Counted from the first letter of the stretch, positions 14,803 through 23,838 are shown. The stretch: 36,219 bases of DNA from a bacterium 1xD8-48 (GCA_009917455.1 QZDS01000042.1:1-36219); one strand, 5' to 3'. Program-made: numbers and translations. Notes: generated by a model not told the origin, from the sequence alone.

Positions 14803-14985
14803 ATGGGCAGCGAGAAAATCACAGAGGACACTACCACCACAGCACCGGCTAAGGACGCTCCCACACTGGTGAAGAAGATTGGCCGGACTACCTACATTGT
14901 GAGGGTTCATTTCAGCAAGACCAGCAGGGAAACCATGAGCGACAAAATCAAGCGTATGCTGAAAAATGAGATGCGGCAGATATAA
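14803..14985 (+). CDS. tnpW: Transposon-encoded TnpW-like protein
   Basis: A 60-residue protein with a variable acidic/threonine-rich head and the conserved tail LVKKIGRTTYIVRVHFS, ETMSDKIKRMLKNEM. This is the signature of the small TnpW family, found next to DnaC-like proteins in Tn4451-type and related elements. Its biochemical role is unknown. AAAGGAGGATTT lies before the ATG. It is complete and in its customary position after the DnaC-like gene. Confidence 0.85.
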   Translation: MGSEKITEDTTTTAPAKDAPTLVKKIGRTTYIVRVHFSKTSRETMSDKIKRMLKNEMRQI

Positions 14986-15063
14986 AAAAACGATAACGGA
15001 AACAGGCCGGGATTCAGAAATGCGCTGGCTCCCGGCTTGTAAAATCAGGAGGTTTATGGTAGT

Positions 15064-15906
15064 ATGGAGATACGAAAACAGAAGGGAAAGCAGGTGGGAA
15101 GATTGACAGTGACGGAACAGATAGACCAGAAACATCAGGAAGATTTACAGAGGCTAAGAGGCTTTCGCCTGCTTGATGATGATTTCCTCACCAAGTGTTT
15201 TGAGGGAGATACGGCAAGCATAGAACTGGTATTACGGATTGTGCTGGAAAAGCCGGATTTAAAGGTGCTGGATGTCCGCACCCAGGTATTTGTGGAGAAC
15301 CTGCTGAACCGTTCGGTGAGGCTGGATATCCTGGCTACGGACAGCACAGGGGCGAAACTGAATGTGGAGGTACAGCGCTCCGACAAAGGAGCCGGGAGAA
15401 AAAGGGCAAGGTACAACAGCAGCATGATGGACGCAAACCTTTTGAAGAAAGGCGAGGACTTCGACAAGCTGCCGGAAACGTGGGTAATCTTTATCACAGA
15501 GAATGACGTAATGGGAAAAGGGTTGCCGCTCTATCCGATTGAGCGGTGCTTTTTAGGAACCGGGGAAAGATTTGAGGACGGTTCGCACATACTGTATGTA
15601 AATGGCGCTTACCGTGGAGATACACCAATCGGGAAGTTAATGCATGACTTCTCCTGCACAGACGCAGCGGATATGTATTATGGGACACTGGCAGACAGGG
15701 TGAGATTTTTCAAAGAGAGCAAGGAGGGAATCGAGATTATGTGCCGGGCTATGGAAGATATGAGGAATCAGACATTGAAAGAGGGAATGAAAGAGGTTGC
15801 GCTCCGTATGTTGGCGGCTGGCAAATATGCTTTAGAGGAAATCGTTAATATTTCAGGACTTTCTCTTGAGGAAGTTAAACAACTGAAAGCGGATAGAAGC
15901 GCATAG
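15064..15906 (+). CDS. Rpn-type PD-(D/E)XK nuclease/transposase protein
   Basis: A 280-residue protein of the Rpn/PDDEXK-2 group. It has DDDFLTKCFEGDTASIELVL, then catalytic strand VRLDILATDSTGAKLNVEVQ (Asp and the Glu-x-Gln), and SMMDANLLKKGEDFDKLPET followed by VWIFITEND-like text (actual: WVIFITENDVMGKG). The C-terminal helix pair (AAGKYALEEIVNISGLSLEE) is the usual small HTH-like tail. Rpn proteins are DNases that raise recombination frequency in E. coli. AGGAGG lies 11 nt upstream; a 16-codon frame begins at 15056 between them. A strong terminator follows. Confidence 0.85.
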   Translation: MEIRKQKGKQVGRLTVTEQIDQKHQEDLQRLRGFRLLDDDFLTKCFEGDTASIELVLRIVLEKPDLKVLDVRTQVFVENLLNRSVRLDILATDSTGAKLNVEVQRSDKGAGRKRARYNSSMMDANLLKKGEDFDKLPETWVIFITENDVMGKGLPLYPIERCFLGTGERFEDGSHILYVNGAYRGDTPIGKLMHDFSCTDAADMYYGTLADRVRFFKESKEGIEIMCRAMEDMRNQTLKEGMKEVALRMLAAGKYALEEIVNISGLSLEEVKQLKADRSA

Positions 15907-15914
15907 GCAGAGTT

Positions 15915-15959
15915 ATAGAGCCGGGAATCTAAAAAACAGGTTCCTGGCTCTATTTTTTT
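15915..15959 (+). terminator. Strong terminator after first Rpn gene
   Basis: ATAGAGCCGGGAA (15915-15927) pairs with TTCCTGGCTCTAT (15941-15953), 13 bp with one G-U pair, followed by seven T's. Confidence 0.9.
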
Positions 15960-16080
15960 GCCCTGAAATGTAAATTTTCTGTGAATTTGATTAAAAAGTC
16001 CTTTACAAAACGTCACTGGCAAGACGGCAAAAAGCATTTTGATTTCCTGCGGGGCAAGGCTGGCCCCCTTTGACAGTGCA

Positions 16081-16127
16081 GCGACACGTTGTCGCATATA
16101 AACTTTGCGTAGGATTTTCCTGCAAAG
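16081..16127 (+). other. Paired hairpins, possible oriT
   Basis: GCGACA-CGT-TGTCGC (16081-16095) is followed by a second dyad CTTTGC (16103-16108)/GCAAAG (16122-16127) with AGGA/TCCT inside. Two adjacent inverted repeats in a non-coding stretch near relaxase remnants resemble a mobilisation origin. There is no known nick sequence I can match, so this is a hypothesis only. They could equally belong to the structured RNA-like stretch that follows. Confidence 0.25.
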
Positions 16128-16135
16128 AGGTAAAA

Positions 16136-16560
16136 GTGACGGAAAGGCAACAGCCTTTCTAACTGATATTCCGAGAAGTGGAATGACGGGGTAACGCCCT
16201 GAAACGCTTCCCTTGATACTGCGTTGGAAGAAACGGGACGTATTTCCCACAACTGACACAGCACGCTGAAGTCGGCTGTCTGCACCTGCGACTGTCCCTT
16301 TTGGGGATAAAGCAAAACCGAGCCAGAGGTGGCCGGGGGTGTTAGGCCGGAGGTCTATAAAGTACCTATGTCCAGAATGCGGCTGACTACCGCTGACAAA
16401 AGCCCGAATGTACAGGTCTATAACGGGATATGGTAGAAATGCCATAGCCGTGAAAACGGCGTATGTGGGGGAAAGTAAGATTTGTCGATATGAAATTCCC
16501 TATGGTGTTACAGGCATCATCAAGCATACAGGCCTAAAGGGCAGGGTTAAGGGTATTATT
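16136..16560 (+). ncRNA. Possible group II intron 5' portion (no ORF)
   Basis: This non-coding stretch has many short paired motifs and reads like domain I of clostridial group II introns: a 5' GTGACGGAAAGGC, then GGCCGGGGGTGTTAGGCC, GGAGGTCTATAAAGTACCTA, ATGCCATAGCCGTGAAAACG and GTATGTGGGGGAAAG. I recognise the pattern only by resemblance. The canonical GUGYG start is imperfect, and neither the reverse transcriptase gene nor domain V was found, so only a truncated 5' part could be present. From about 16560 to 16741 nothing recognisable is seen. Confidence 0.35.
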
Positions 16561-16741
16561 CCACTCAGTGTAGTAGTTCGGCAGCCTTGTGCAAGCCTGT
16601 GATTCAGATAATCCACCAGAATCCGGTTAAGGCCCTCTGGAATGGACGATGTAAGTATGGACGGCTCATAGGACCAGACATAATTTCCTGTCTTCATGAT
16701 GCTGGTCATAATTATAATTGTTTTCCTGGTGTACCGGTACT

Positions 16742-16972
16742 TTATGCTGTTGATTCGCCATCCTGATAAAGGTGGAAGTAGTACCAGATACAGTTATTCC
16801 CCTCATCCTCAGAATAAACCGAAACTGAATGAGTCGAAAAATAAGATGTGACCGGAGAGATGCCATAACATTTATACATGTAAGTTGTTTTATTAGCCCT
16901 CCCCAATGAAACGATACATTGCCATGCCTTATCAATCAGGTCGCTGACAAGTGGCTTGGTATTATGTGACAT
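16742..16972 (-). CDS. Hypothetical protein, 76 aa
   Basis: The ATG at 16972 (minus strand) follows GGAAGGAGATTTTTATT, a strong ribosome-binding site. The 76-residue product reads LVSDLIDKAWQCIVSLGRAN and ends EDEGNNCIWYYFHLYQDGES. It is rich in aromatic and polar residues, with no membrane helix and no family I recognise. The frame extends upstream without the ribosome-binding site, so the shorter start is preferred. It is AT-rich compared with the surrounding element genes and stands alone, perhaps cargo. Confidence 0.5.
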   Translation of the reverse strand: MSHNTKPLVSDLIDKAWQCIVSLGRANKTTYMYKCYGISPVTSYFSTHSVSVYSEDEGNNCIWYYFHLYQDGESTA

Positions 16973-17207
16973 AATAAAAATCTCCTTCCTGATTTTTTTA
17001 TTTACAAAAGGATACCTTATTATGCCGAAACTTTGGGGATAAACCTTCAAAAAATCATACTTGTATTAAAAACTTCGGAATAACTATTTTTTCGGTATAA
17101 GACGCACAGGGCAGTCTGACAGCGAGCTTAGGATTTACAGAGCCGGACAGTCTGGAAGTCACGCTTGCAACCATTATGGGGAACTTAATCAATGACGAGG
17201 AAATAGA

Positions 17208-17508
17208 GCCGGGAGAAGGTATCCTCCACCATGAGGAAAGACAGCTTATCAAAGTACCCCGAATTAAAGGAGCGTATGCAGAGCCTTTTACAAAACGGCG
17301 AGAAGATAACGCCGAAACAGTGGAAAGCCGAGATACAGTCCTTACAATCCGAGTATGACAGTATCGGCAGGGAGCAGACCAAAACCGCCACAGAATTAGC
17401 TTATGCCGAGGTAATCGGCTATAACAAAAAGAACCTTGAGAGGGAGCTTCAGAACGAGAGCCGACAGCAGGACAGGCAACAGAGCAGAACGGAACGGAGG
17501 AGGAAATT
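17208..17508 (+). pseudogene. Relaxase C-terminal fragment
   Basis: The frame reads MRKDSLSKYPELKERMQSLL, GEKITPKQWKAEIQSLQSEY and TELAYAEVIGYNKKNLEREL followed by a Gln/Arg-rich end. This is the charged C-terminal region of MobA/MobL relaxases of Clostridia conjugative elements. A stop lies at 17205-17207 directly upstream, so the piece has lost the rest of the protein. Another frame over 17101-17300 (LTASLGFTEPDSLEVTLATI, GNLINDEEIEPGEGILHHEE) is also open and protein-like and may be a second short relic; I cannot name it. Confidence 0.55.
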
Positions 17509-17522
17509 TAATGTGAATTTTA

Positions 17523-17551
17523 TTGTAAAGACAAGCGTTTTTTTGTATAAT
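17523..17551 (+). promoter_or_regulatory. Promoter of second Rpn gene
   Basis: TTGTAA (17523-17528), 17 bp, TATAAT (17546-17551), with TG one base before the -10. Transcription would start near 17558. This argues against a start codon at 17556 for the following gene. Confidence 0.7.
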
Positions 17552-17618
17552 TGAAGTGTGGCAGGAACAGGATTTATCGTATCTTGTGTTACAGATTTTT
17601 AGAAATCAAGGTGATAAG

Positions 17619-18491
17619 GTGTCGGATGATATAAAACAGATAGAGAAAGTCATGGCAAAGCGTACAGCAAAAAACAGCGTATTTCTTGACCTTTTTCAAA
17701 ACAAGAGTTATCTGCTAAAGCTATATAAAACGCTCCACCCGGAGGACACCACAGCGACAGAGGACTCACTTACAGATGTAACAATCACAAATGTGCTGAC
17801 TGATAATCTGTATAACGATTTGGGTTTTATTGTCAATAATAAGTTGATGATACTTGTGGAGGCGCAGTCAACATGGACAGTGAATATTTTAGTAAGAATT
17901 TTGCTGTATCTTGCGCAGAGTTATCACGAATATTTTCAGCGTACCAGCCAAGACTATTACAAAAGCAAGAAAGTAAAAATGCCAAAGCCTGAACTTTATG
18001 TGATTTTTACGGGAAACAAAGGGAGGAAACCCGATAAAATATCTCTGTCTAAAGAGTTTTTTGAGGGTGCGGTAATAGATATTGATGTAAAAGCAAAGGT
18101 CATCTACGAAAGCGATACCGATGATATTATCAACCAGTACATTATTTTCTGTAAAGTATTTAACGAGAAGACAAAACAGCATGGAATGACACAAAAGGCA
18201 GTTACGGAAACAATCCGCATATGCAAGGACAGGAATGTTTTAAGAGAATATTTGCTTGACAGAGAAAAGGAGGTTGTGACGATTATGATGAGTTTGTTTG
18301 ATGAAGAACAGATTATGAAGTCGTTTATAAGAAGTGAACGGCATGAAGCGGCACAGGATAAGGTAAAAGAAAAGGCAATTCTTATGTTGCAAAAAGGAAA
18401 AATTTCTATAGATGAAATACAGACATTTTTTCCGGAATTATCTGATGATGAGATTGAGGAAGTTAAAGGAGAAGTTATGCAGTTGGCATAA
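17619..18491 (+). CDS. Rpn-type PD-(D/E)XK nuclease protein, second
   Basis: A 290-residue protein. VTITNVLTDNLYNDLGFIVN followed by NKLMILVEAQSTWTVNILVR holds the catalytic Asp and Glu-x-Gln of the Rpn nuclease core. PELYVIFTGNKG and FFEGAVIDIDVKAKVIYESD follow, and the C-terminal tail with LQKGKISIDEIQTFFPELSD is like that of the 15064 gene. The GTG at 17619 is preferred: AAGGTGA lies just before it, and the upstream promoter's start site (about 17558) excludes the in-frame GTG at 17556. It is AT-rich, unlike the first Rpn gene, so the two have separate origins. A terminator follows. Confidence 0.85.
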   Translation: MSDDIKQIEKVMAKRTAKNSVFLDLFQNKSYLLKLYKTLHPEDTTATEDSLTDVTITNVLTDNLYNDLGFIVNNKLMILVEAQSTWTVNILVRILLYLAQSYHEYFQRTSQDYYKSKKVKMPKPELYVIFTGNKGRKPDKISLSKEFFEGAVIDIDVKAKVIYESDTDDIINQYIIFCKVFNEKTKQHGMTQKAVTETIRICKDRNVLREYLLDREKEVVTIMMSLFDEEQIMKSFIRSERHEAAQDKVKEKAILMLQKGKISIDEIQTFFPELSDDEIEEVKGEVMQLA

Positions 18492-18528
18492 TAGCAGTAA
18501 AACAATTAAATATCTAAATAACAGCGTA

Positions 18529-18570
18529 AAGGCGTATGGAACAGTAAATTGTAAACCATGCGCCTTTTTT
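18529..18570 (+). terminator. Terminator after second Rpn gene
   Basis: AAGGCGTATGG (18529-18539) pairs with CCATGCGCCTT (18556-18566), with T's to 18570. It is 38 bp after the stop codon. Confidence 0.85.
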
Positions 18571-18588
18571 GCGTTCAAAAGGAGGAAC

Positions 18589-18696
18589 ATGAGCGACAAC
18601 ATTCAGACCAACGCCACAGGGCGATTAACGCCCTGTTTACAACAGAAGATTGACAAGACAAGGGAACTCCGTGAGCTGACAAGTTATGACGCTTGA
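18589..18696 (+). pseudogene. 35-codon head of an unrecognised element gene
   Basis: ATG 18589 follows AAAGGAGGAAC, an excellent ribosome-binding site. The peptide reads SDNIQTNATGRLTPCLQQKI then DKTRELREL before the frame runs into VirD4 sequence read out of frame. It therefore looks like the intact start of an element gene cut off by recombination at about 18685. I do not recognise the family. Confidence 0.4.
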
Positions 18697-19411
18697 GCTT
18701 GACCGGCTTGGCGATGAAAAGACGGCTTTATTTGTCATTATCTCCGATACGGACGACAGCTTTAATTTTATCGTGTCTATCATGTATACGCAGCTTTTTA
18801 ACCTGCTCTGCGACAGGGCAGATGACGTGTATAACGGAAGGCTGCCCATACACGTACGGTGCCTGCTGGATGAATTCAGCAACATCGGCCAGATACCAAA
18901 GTTTGAGAAGCTGATTGCAACCATCCGGAGCCGGGAAATATCGGCTTCTATTATTTTGCAGTCAAAATCCCAGCTGAAAGCAATTTATAAGGACAATGCC
19001 AACGTAATTGAAGGAAATTGTGACACAACGCTTTTCCTTGGAGGGAAATAAAAAACGACGTTAAAAGAGCTGGCTGATATGCTTGGACGGGAAACCATCG
19101 ACCTGTACAACACATCGGACACCAGAGGCGCGAACAGGTCTTACGGTCTGAATTACCAGAAGACAGGTAAGGCGCTGATGAGCCAAGACGAGATTGCGGT
19201 CATGGACGGGGCAAAGTGTATCATGCAGCTCCGGGGCGTAAGGCCGTTTTTATCCGATAAGTTTGATATCACAAAGCATAAGCAGTACAGGAAATTATCT
19301 GATTATGATAAAAGGAATGCTTTTGATATGGAAAAGTATATTAGCAGGAGGCTTGTCTTAAAAGATGACGAGTTGGTTGAGAGCTATGACTTCGGGGATT
19401 TATCCGGCTGA
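18689..19411 (+). pseudogene. virD4: VirD4-type coupling protein, C-terminal third with nonsense codon
   Basis: The frame shows LELDRLGDEKTALFVIISDT, MYTQLFNLLCDRADDVYNGR, RCLLDEFSNIGQIPKFEKLI (Walker B Asp-Glu) and IILQSKSQLKAIYKD. After LFLGGK comes TAA (19049-19051), then without frame change KTTLKELADMLGRETIDLYN and the usual C-terminus MSQDEIAVMDGAKCIMQLRG. Related proteins have GGKEKTT, so a single GAA/GAG-to-TAA change explains the stop. The Walker A half is missing 5'. Coupling proteins recruit the relaxase complex to the conjugation channel; this copy is dead. A second tail is at 1689-1961. Confidence 0.85.
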
Positions 19412-19552
19412 CAGGAAGTAAAAAGGGAATTGCAAAAAGTATTTTAAGGTAAGTAATTGTTGAAAGGGAAAGGAGGAAGGGAAGTTTTTGGAGAGCGCGT
19501 TTATCGGGAAACCGATGGGAGCTGTATTCCGGAAATTTCCTTTGGAAAAGAA

Positions 19553-20278
19553 ATGGGAAAGAAGAGAAAAAGTATAAAAGTCTGTTTGTGTTTTGCGGCG
19601 ATGTTCTTCATCTGTGGCCTGCTGATTGGGAATTTTACCCTGCCTGTAAGGGCAGCTGTCCCGGAAACTTACACAACCTTTTTTGACACAGACGGAGGCG
19701 AATGCGAGGTAGAAAGTATTACGGTGGAAAAAGGGGAGAGCCTGATACTGCCGCCGGCTACTTTGGAAGGGTTCCATTTTCAGGTATGGCCTGTGGGGAG
19801 TTCTTTTACGCCGAAAGAAGACGGGCCTTTGTTTGCCGTATGGAAAATTATTGTGACGTATGACGCGGGGCGAGGAGAGTGCGCGGAAACGGAAAAGATG
19901 GCAGGGACAAAGGAAGAAGGCATTTTACCGGATGCATCCTGCGAGGGGTACGATTTTACTGGCTGGTATAAGGATGAAAGTCTTCAGGAGTATGTCGGCG
20001 GAGCCGGGGAGGGGTATCTTCCTGAAAGAAACGTAACGCTGTATGCCGGGTGGGAAAAACAGGAGAAGCCCCAGTTCACCATAACTTTTAATGCCGGGGA
20101 GGGCGAATGCGGCGAGACTACCGTTCTGGTGGAAGAAGGGACTGCGGTTTCCCTGCCGGAGGCTTCCCGTGAAGGATACGATTTTACCGGCTGGTATAAA
20201 GATGCGGAGTTAACGGGAGCCGCCGGGGAGGATTATCTGCCTGATGGGGACAGCGGACTGTACGCCGGGTGGAAAGTA
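19553..20278 (+). pseudogene. InlB B-repeat surface protein, 3'-truncated
   Basis: The protein starts at ATG 19553 (GKKRKSIKVCLCFAAMFFIC) with a signal peptide ending near PVRAAVPE. Three Listeria-Bacteroides/InlB B-type repeats follow, the last two with EGYDFTGWYKD and LYAGWEK / LYAGWK. Such proteins are secreted or cell-wall-bound adhesin-like. At about 20278, right after LYAGWK, the sequence becomes an FtsX permease in another frame, so the remaining repeats and any sorting signal are lost; the chance frame continues to 20458. An upstream in-frame TTG at 19457 is possible but the shorter start gives a proper signal peptide. Confidence 0.75.
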
Positions 20279-20279
20279 A

Positions 20280-21878
20280 TTGAAAGCGGAGACAATCGAG
20301 CATTATTTCGATGCGGCGGATGTTCCCGATATCACCGTGCGGATGCTGACTGGCGAGGAAAATGGCCTCAAGGAAAAGATTGGGGAGCTTGCCTGTGTCA
20401 GGGAGATAAGGAGCGAACATTGGCTGTGTGTATTAAGTTCAAAATATTTCAGTTATAACGGAAAGGAACTTGATAATTTCACGAATGCTGCCTATCTGCT
20501 TTCCGATAGTGAAATGGCGATCAATTATTTCGATGAGAACAATAACATCATCGAAAGCGTGGAAAAGGGCTGCTTTTATGCCAACGCTCCTTTTTTACAG
20601 GATCTTACTATAAAAAAGGGCGACGAGGTGGGGCTTACTGTCGGAAACAGTCATCTCACACTGAAGTTTATGGGGCGGTTTAAAGGAGCGCTGTTTGATT
20701 CGGGAAACACGGCTTCTCCGTATCTTATCATGAACTCTGCGGACTATGACTATCTTGACAGGGACGAATCCACTCATATCATGAATGGCAAGCAGTTTTG
20801 TGTAACTACATCAGATGTTGATGAAATAAGGGAATTTGCAAAGAACTATAGCGGTGTATATGTCAACGCACGAGAAGACTGCAAGGGTATTTATCTCTAT
20901 GATATGATTCCGGCTTATGTTTTAATGGTAATCAGTATCATGCTGATGTTCACAGCCTTTGTGATGCTGCGTTTTACAATAGGCTTTACGGTCAGCGAGG
21001 AATTTCGTGAGATTGGTGTAATGAAGGCGGCAGGTATCGGCAACAGCAGTATAAGAAGCCTGTATATCGTCAAGTATCTTGCCATTGCTGTAATCGGTAC
21101 ACTGATAGGATATTTCTGTTCTGTCCCTCTCGGGGATATGATGATGAAAACTGTATCGAAAAATATCGTTCTCGGCAGCGGGAGCGGTACTCTTATGGGT
21201 CTTGTAAGCTCTGCGGCGGTAGTTATCATAATCCTGCTGTTCTGTTACAACTGCACACGCAGAGTCAATAAACTTTCGCCAATCGACGCAGTAAGAAACG
21301 GTCAGACAGGCGAGCGCTTCCGAAGAAAAAGTCTTTTGCACTTAGGTCGCTCTAAGCTGCCACAGGCTGCATTTCTCTCGGTCAATGATGTGCTCAGTTC
21401 GCCGAAGCAGTTTTCTATCGTGATAGTTGTGTTCACGCTCTGTATTCTGTTGATGACGATTATGTCAAATTTTGCATTGACACTCAAAAGTGAAAAGATA
21501 CTGCGCTTCTTCGATATGCCCTCAAGTGAAGCGCATATCCTGGATAGCGAAATATTGGGAGAAATCGTGGTAGATCAGAGTGTGTATAAGCAGATTATCG
21601 CAGATACCGAAAAGCTCCTTGCCGATAACGGAATGCCCGGCAAATGCACAATGACCATGAGCACAGAGTTTGAAACATCACGCAAAGGCAAAACAGCAAA
21701 GATTTCTTTCTATGTAATGAAAGGCGAGACAAATGATACGCTTTATGTAGATAAGGGCAGCGCCCCACAGAAGACGGATGAGATTGTCGTAACGGTAAGT
21801 GTCCTTGATGACTTAGGCGCGGAGATCGGCGACAGGGTAACGGCAGTAATAAATGGGAAGGGGGCTGGATATTCTTGA
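20280..21878 (+). pseudogene. FtsX-like permease fragment, truncated at both ends
   Basis: The 532-codon frame opens with a periplasmic-type domain (AETIEHYFDAADVPDITVRM) without the usual first membrane helix. Then come one FtsX domain of three to four helices (about residues 210-350, with EEFREIGVMKAAGIGNSSIR) and the start of a second half (helix near QFSIVIVVFTLCILLMTIMS). It stops at VTAVINGKGAGYS, before the second FtsX domain. Full proteins of this type are about 750-800 residues. No ATPase gene is adjacent. It is a relic of a fourth peptide-efflux module and has no good ribosome-binding site. Confidence 0.8.
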
Positions 21879-21907
21879 CTTTCAACAGTAATGTTTCCTC
21901 TACTCTG

Positions 21908-21936
21908 TTGCTAACTTTTATTCTAATATATATAAT
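21908..21936 (+). promoter_or_regulatory. Promoter of the second regulator-kinase pair
   Basis: TTGCTA (21908-21913), 17 bp, TATAAT (21931-21936). It gives a leader of about 95 nt before the response regulator. Confidence 0.65.
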
Positions 21937-22037
21937 CATATTTGTGAATTTGGGAAAAGGGGGTAAAAATGATATGGATATATTATATGTAAAGAAGCCA
22001 ACTAATGGGTATGTGGGAAAAAGAAAGGAGCAGGATT

Positions 22038-22721
22038 ATGAGTAATATATTATTGCTGGAAGATGATTTAAGCCTGATTAACGGGCTTTCCTTCGCACTC
22101 CGCAGGCAAGGCTATGGACTGGAAGTGGCAAGGACGATAAAAGAAGTGGATACTGTTTGGGCAGAGGGGAAGTATGACTTGTTAATCTTAGATGTTTCAC
22201 TTCCTGACGGTTCCGGTTTTGAAATATGCGAAAAAGTCCGCCAGACTTCAAAAGTACCTATTATTTTTCTGACAGCATCAGATGAGGAAGTCAATATTAT
22301 TATGGGATTGGATATGGGTGGTGATGACTATATTACAAAACCTTTTAAATTGGGAGTGCTGTTATCCCGGATCAATGCGCTGCTAAGACGTGCAGGTGAT
22401 TTCAGCCGGACAGATACGGAAATTCATTCTAATGGTTTAAAGGCGATATTGACACAGGGAAAGGTTTATAAAAATGGAGAGCTTTTGGATTTGACGGCAG
22501 GAGAGTATAAGCTGCTGTGTCTGTTTATGCAAAATCCGGGTACAGTGCTTTCCAAAGAGCAGATTTTAGAAAACCTGTGGGATAATGAAGGAAATTATAT
22601 AGATAACAATACGCTGAATGTCTATATCCGCAGACTGAGGACAAAAGTTGAGGACAACCCCAGCGCTCCGCAAATGATTTTGACCGTAAGGCGTATGGGA
22701 TATAAATGGAATATTATTTGA
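22038..22721 (+). CDS. OmpR-family response regulator, second system
   Basis: A 227-residue regulator starting at ATG 22038 after AAAGGAGC. The receiver has LLEDD, phospho-acceptor Asp 52 (LLILDVSLPDGSG), Thr in FLTAS and Lys in DDYITKPFK. The winged helix has LTAGEYKLLCLFMQNPGTVL and VYIRRLRTKVE, RRMGYKW. It resembles BceR/VraR-type partners of FtsX-permease detoxification transporters. The kinase begins 12 bp downstream. An in-frame ATG at 22005 is not preceded by a ribosome-binding site. Confidence 0.9.
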   Translation: MSNILLLEDDLSLINGLSFALRRQGYGLEVARTIKEVDTVWAEGKYDLLILDVSLPDGSGFEICEKVRQTSKVPIIFLTASDEEVNIIMGLDMGGDDYITKPFKLGVLLSRINALLRRAGDFSRTDTEIHSNGLKAILTQGKVYKNGELLDLTAGEYKLLCLFMQNPGTVLSKEQILENLWDNEGNYIDNNTLNVYIRRLRTKVEDNPSAPQMILTVRRMGYKWNII

Positions 22722-22733
22722 CGGGGTATTTTT

Positions 22734-23768
22734 ATGAGAATATTTATAAACAAAAGTATTAAGACACTGTTTATCGGAATGTCCCTGTTTTTATTTTGCA
22801 ATACGATTCTGTCACAGGTTATCTTGTGGAGATTTCACGGAAATTGCCAGCTTGCACTCTTTATTCTTTCTCTGTTTATGGGATGTGGGATTTTATTTCT
22901 TAGCTTATGCTACTTTCATAAGCAGCATAAAATCATGGAAACAGCAGTGGCAGAAATAGATGATTACCTTATAGGAGATACGGATGCCCGCATTGAATGT
23001 GATGATGAGGGTGAAATGTACAGGCTTTTCCATTCGGTTAATACGTTGGTGTCGGTATTGAACGCACATATAGAGAACGAGTTTCGGACAAAGGAATTTC
23101 TGAAGGATACCATATCGGATATTTCCCACCAGTTGAAAACACCGCTTGCTGCTCTTAATATTTATAATGGTATTTTACAAAGTGAAACAGAAAATCTTCC
23201 GGACTTAAAGGAATTTACCATTTTGTCAGAGCAGGAACTTGATCGCATCGAAGCATTAGTACAAAACCTGCTGAAAATTACCAGATTGGATGCAGGAACG
23301 ATTATACTTGAGAAAAATTTTGAGAATGTGTCTGACATGATGCATGATATTGAACAGCATTTTGCATATCGTGCAAAACAGGAGCAGAAAGAGCTTATCC
23401 TTTCCGGAGATGATGACATTACGCTTTTTTGTGACCGTGAATGGATGATAGAAGCGGTCAGCAACCTTGTAAAAAATGCTTTTGACCATACGGATGCAGG
23501 AAAACATATTTGTGTTGAATGGAAACAGATGCCGGATATGTTACAGATTGTAGTGGAAGATAATGGGTGTGGCATACATTCCGAGGATGTCTATCATGTT
23601 TTTAAGCGTTTTTACCGCAGCCGTTTTTCTAAAGATACACAGGGGATTGGACTTGGACTGCCTCTGGCAAAGACGATTGTTGAACTGCATGGCGGCAATA
23701 TTAAAGTAGACAGTGTTTTGGGAAAAGGGAGCGCATTTATTATAAATATTTTAGAAACTACAAAATAA
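22734..23768 (+). CDS. Sensor histidine kinase, second system
   Basis: A 344-residue kinase with two membrane helices (about 11-31 and 40-60) joined by a very short outer loop, a HAMP-like region (DDYLIGDTDARIECDDEGEM), H-box ISDISHQLKTPLAALNIY (His 132), N-box VSNLVKNAFDHT, G1 EDNGCGIHSED and G2 GIGLGLPLAK. The short-loop architecture matches intramembrane-sensing kinases such as BceS, which read transporter activity and not the antibiotic itself. It lies in an operon with the preceding regulator and upstream of an ATPase/permease pair. Confidence 0.9.
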   Translation: MRIFINKSIKTLFIGMSLFLFCNTILSQVILWRFHGNCQLALFILSLFMGCGILFLSLCYFHKQHKIMETAVAEIDDYLIGDTDARIECDDEGEMYRLFHSVNTLVSVLNAHIENEFRTKEFLKDTISDISHQLKTPLAALNIYNGILQSETENLPDLKEFTILSEQELDRIEALVQNLLKITRLDAGTIILEKNFENVSDMMHDIEQHFAYRAKQEQKELILSGDDDITLFCDREWMIEAVSNLVKNAFDHTDAGKHICVEWKQMPDMLQIVVEDNGCGIHSEDVYHVFKRFYRSRFSKDTQGIGLGLPLAKTIVELHGGNIKVDSVLGKGSAFIINILETTK

Positions 23769-23838
23769 TAAGAAATTTGTTTGTTTTGAGGAGAACATTA
23801 CAGAATTGTCGGTTTAGAGAAATATCAGAGTAAGGATT

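Noticed and set aside
14134..15135. 333-codon open frame on the minus strand
   Set aside because: It is antisense to the DnaC-like ATPase and TnpW genes, has no ribosome-binding site and no recognisable domain; the plus-strand frames carry the conserved motifs.
15768..16445. 225-codon minus-strand open frame
   Set aside because: Runs through the Rpn gene 3' end, a terminator and the structured non-coding stretch; no family resemblance and no start signal.
16408..16602. 64-codon plus-strand frame in the structured stretch
   Set aside because: No ribosome-binding site and better explained as non-coding repeat-rich sequence.
16500..16709. 69-codon minus-strand frame
   Set aside because: No good ribosome-binding site and no recognised family; might be a relic continuing from the 16742 gene region but cannot be supported.
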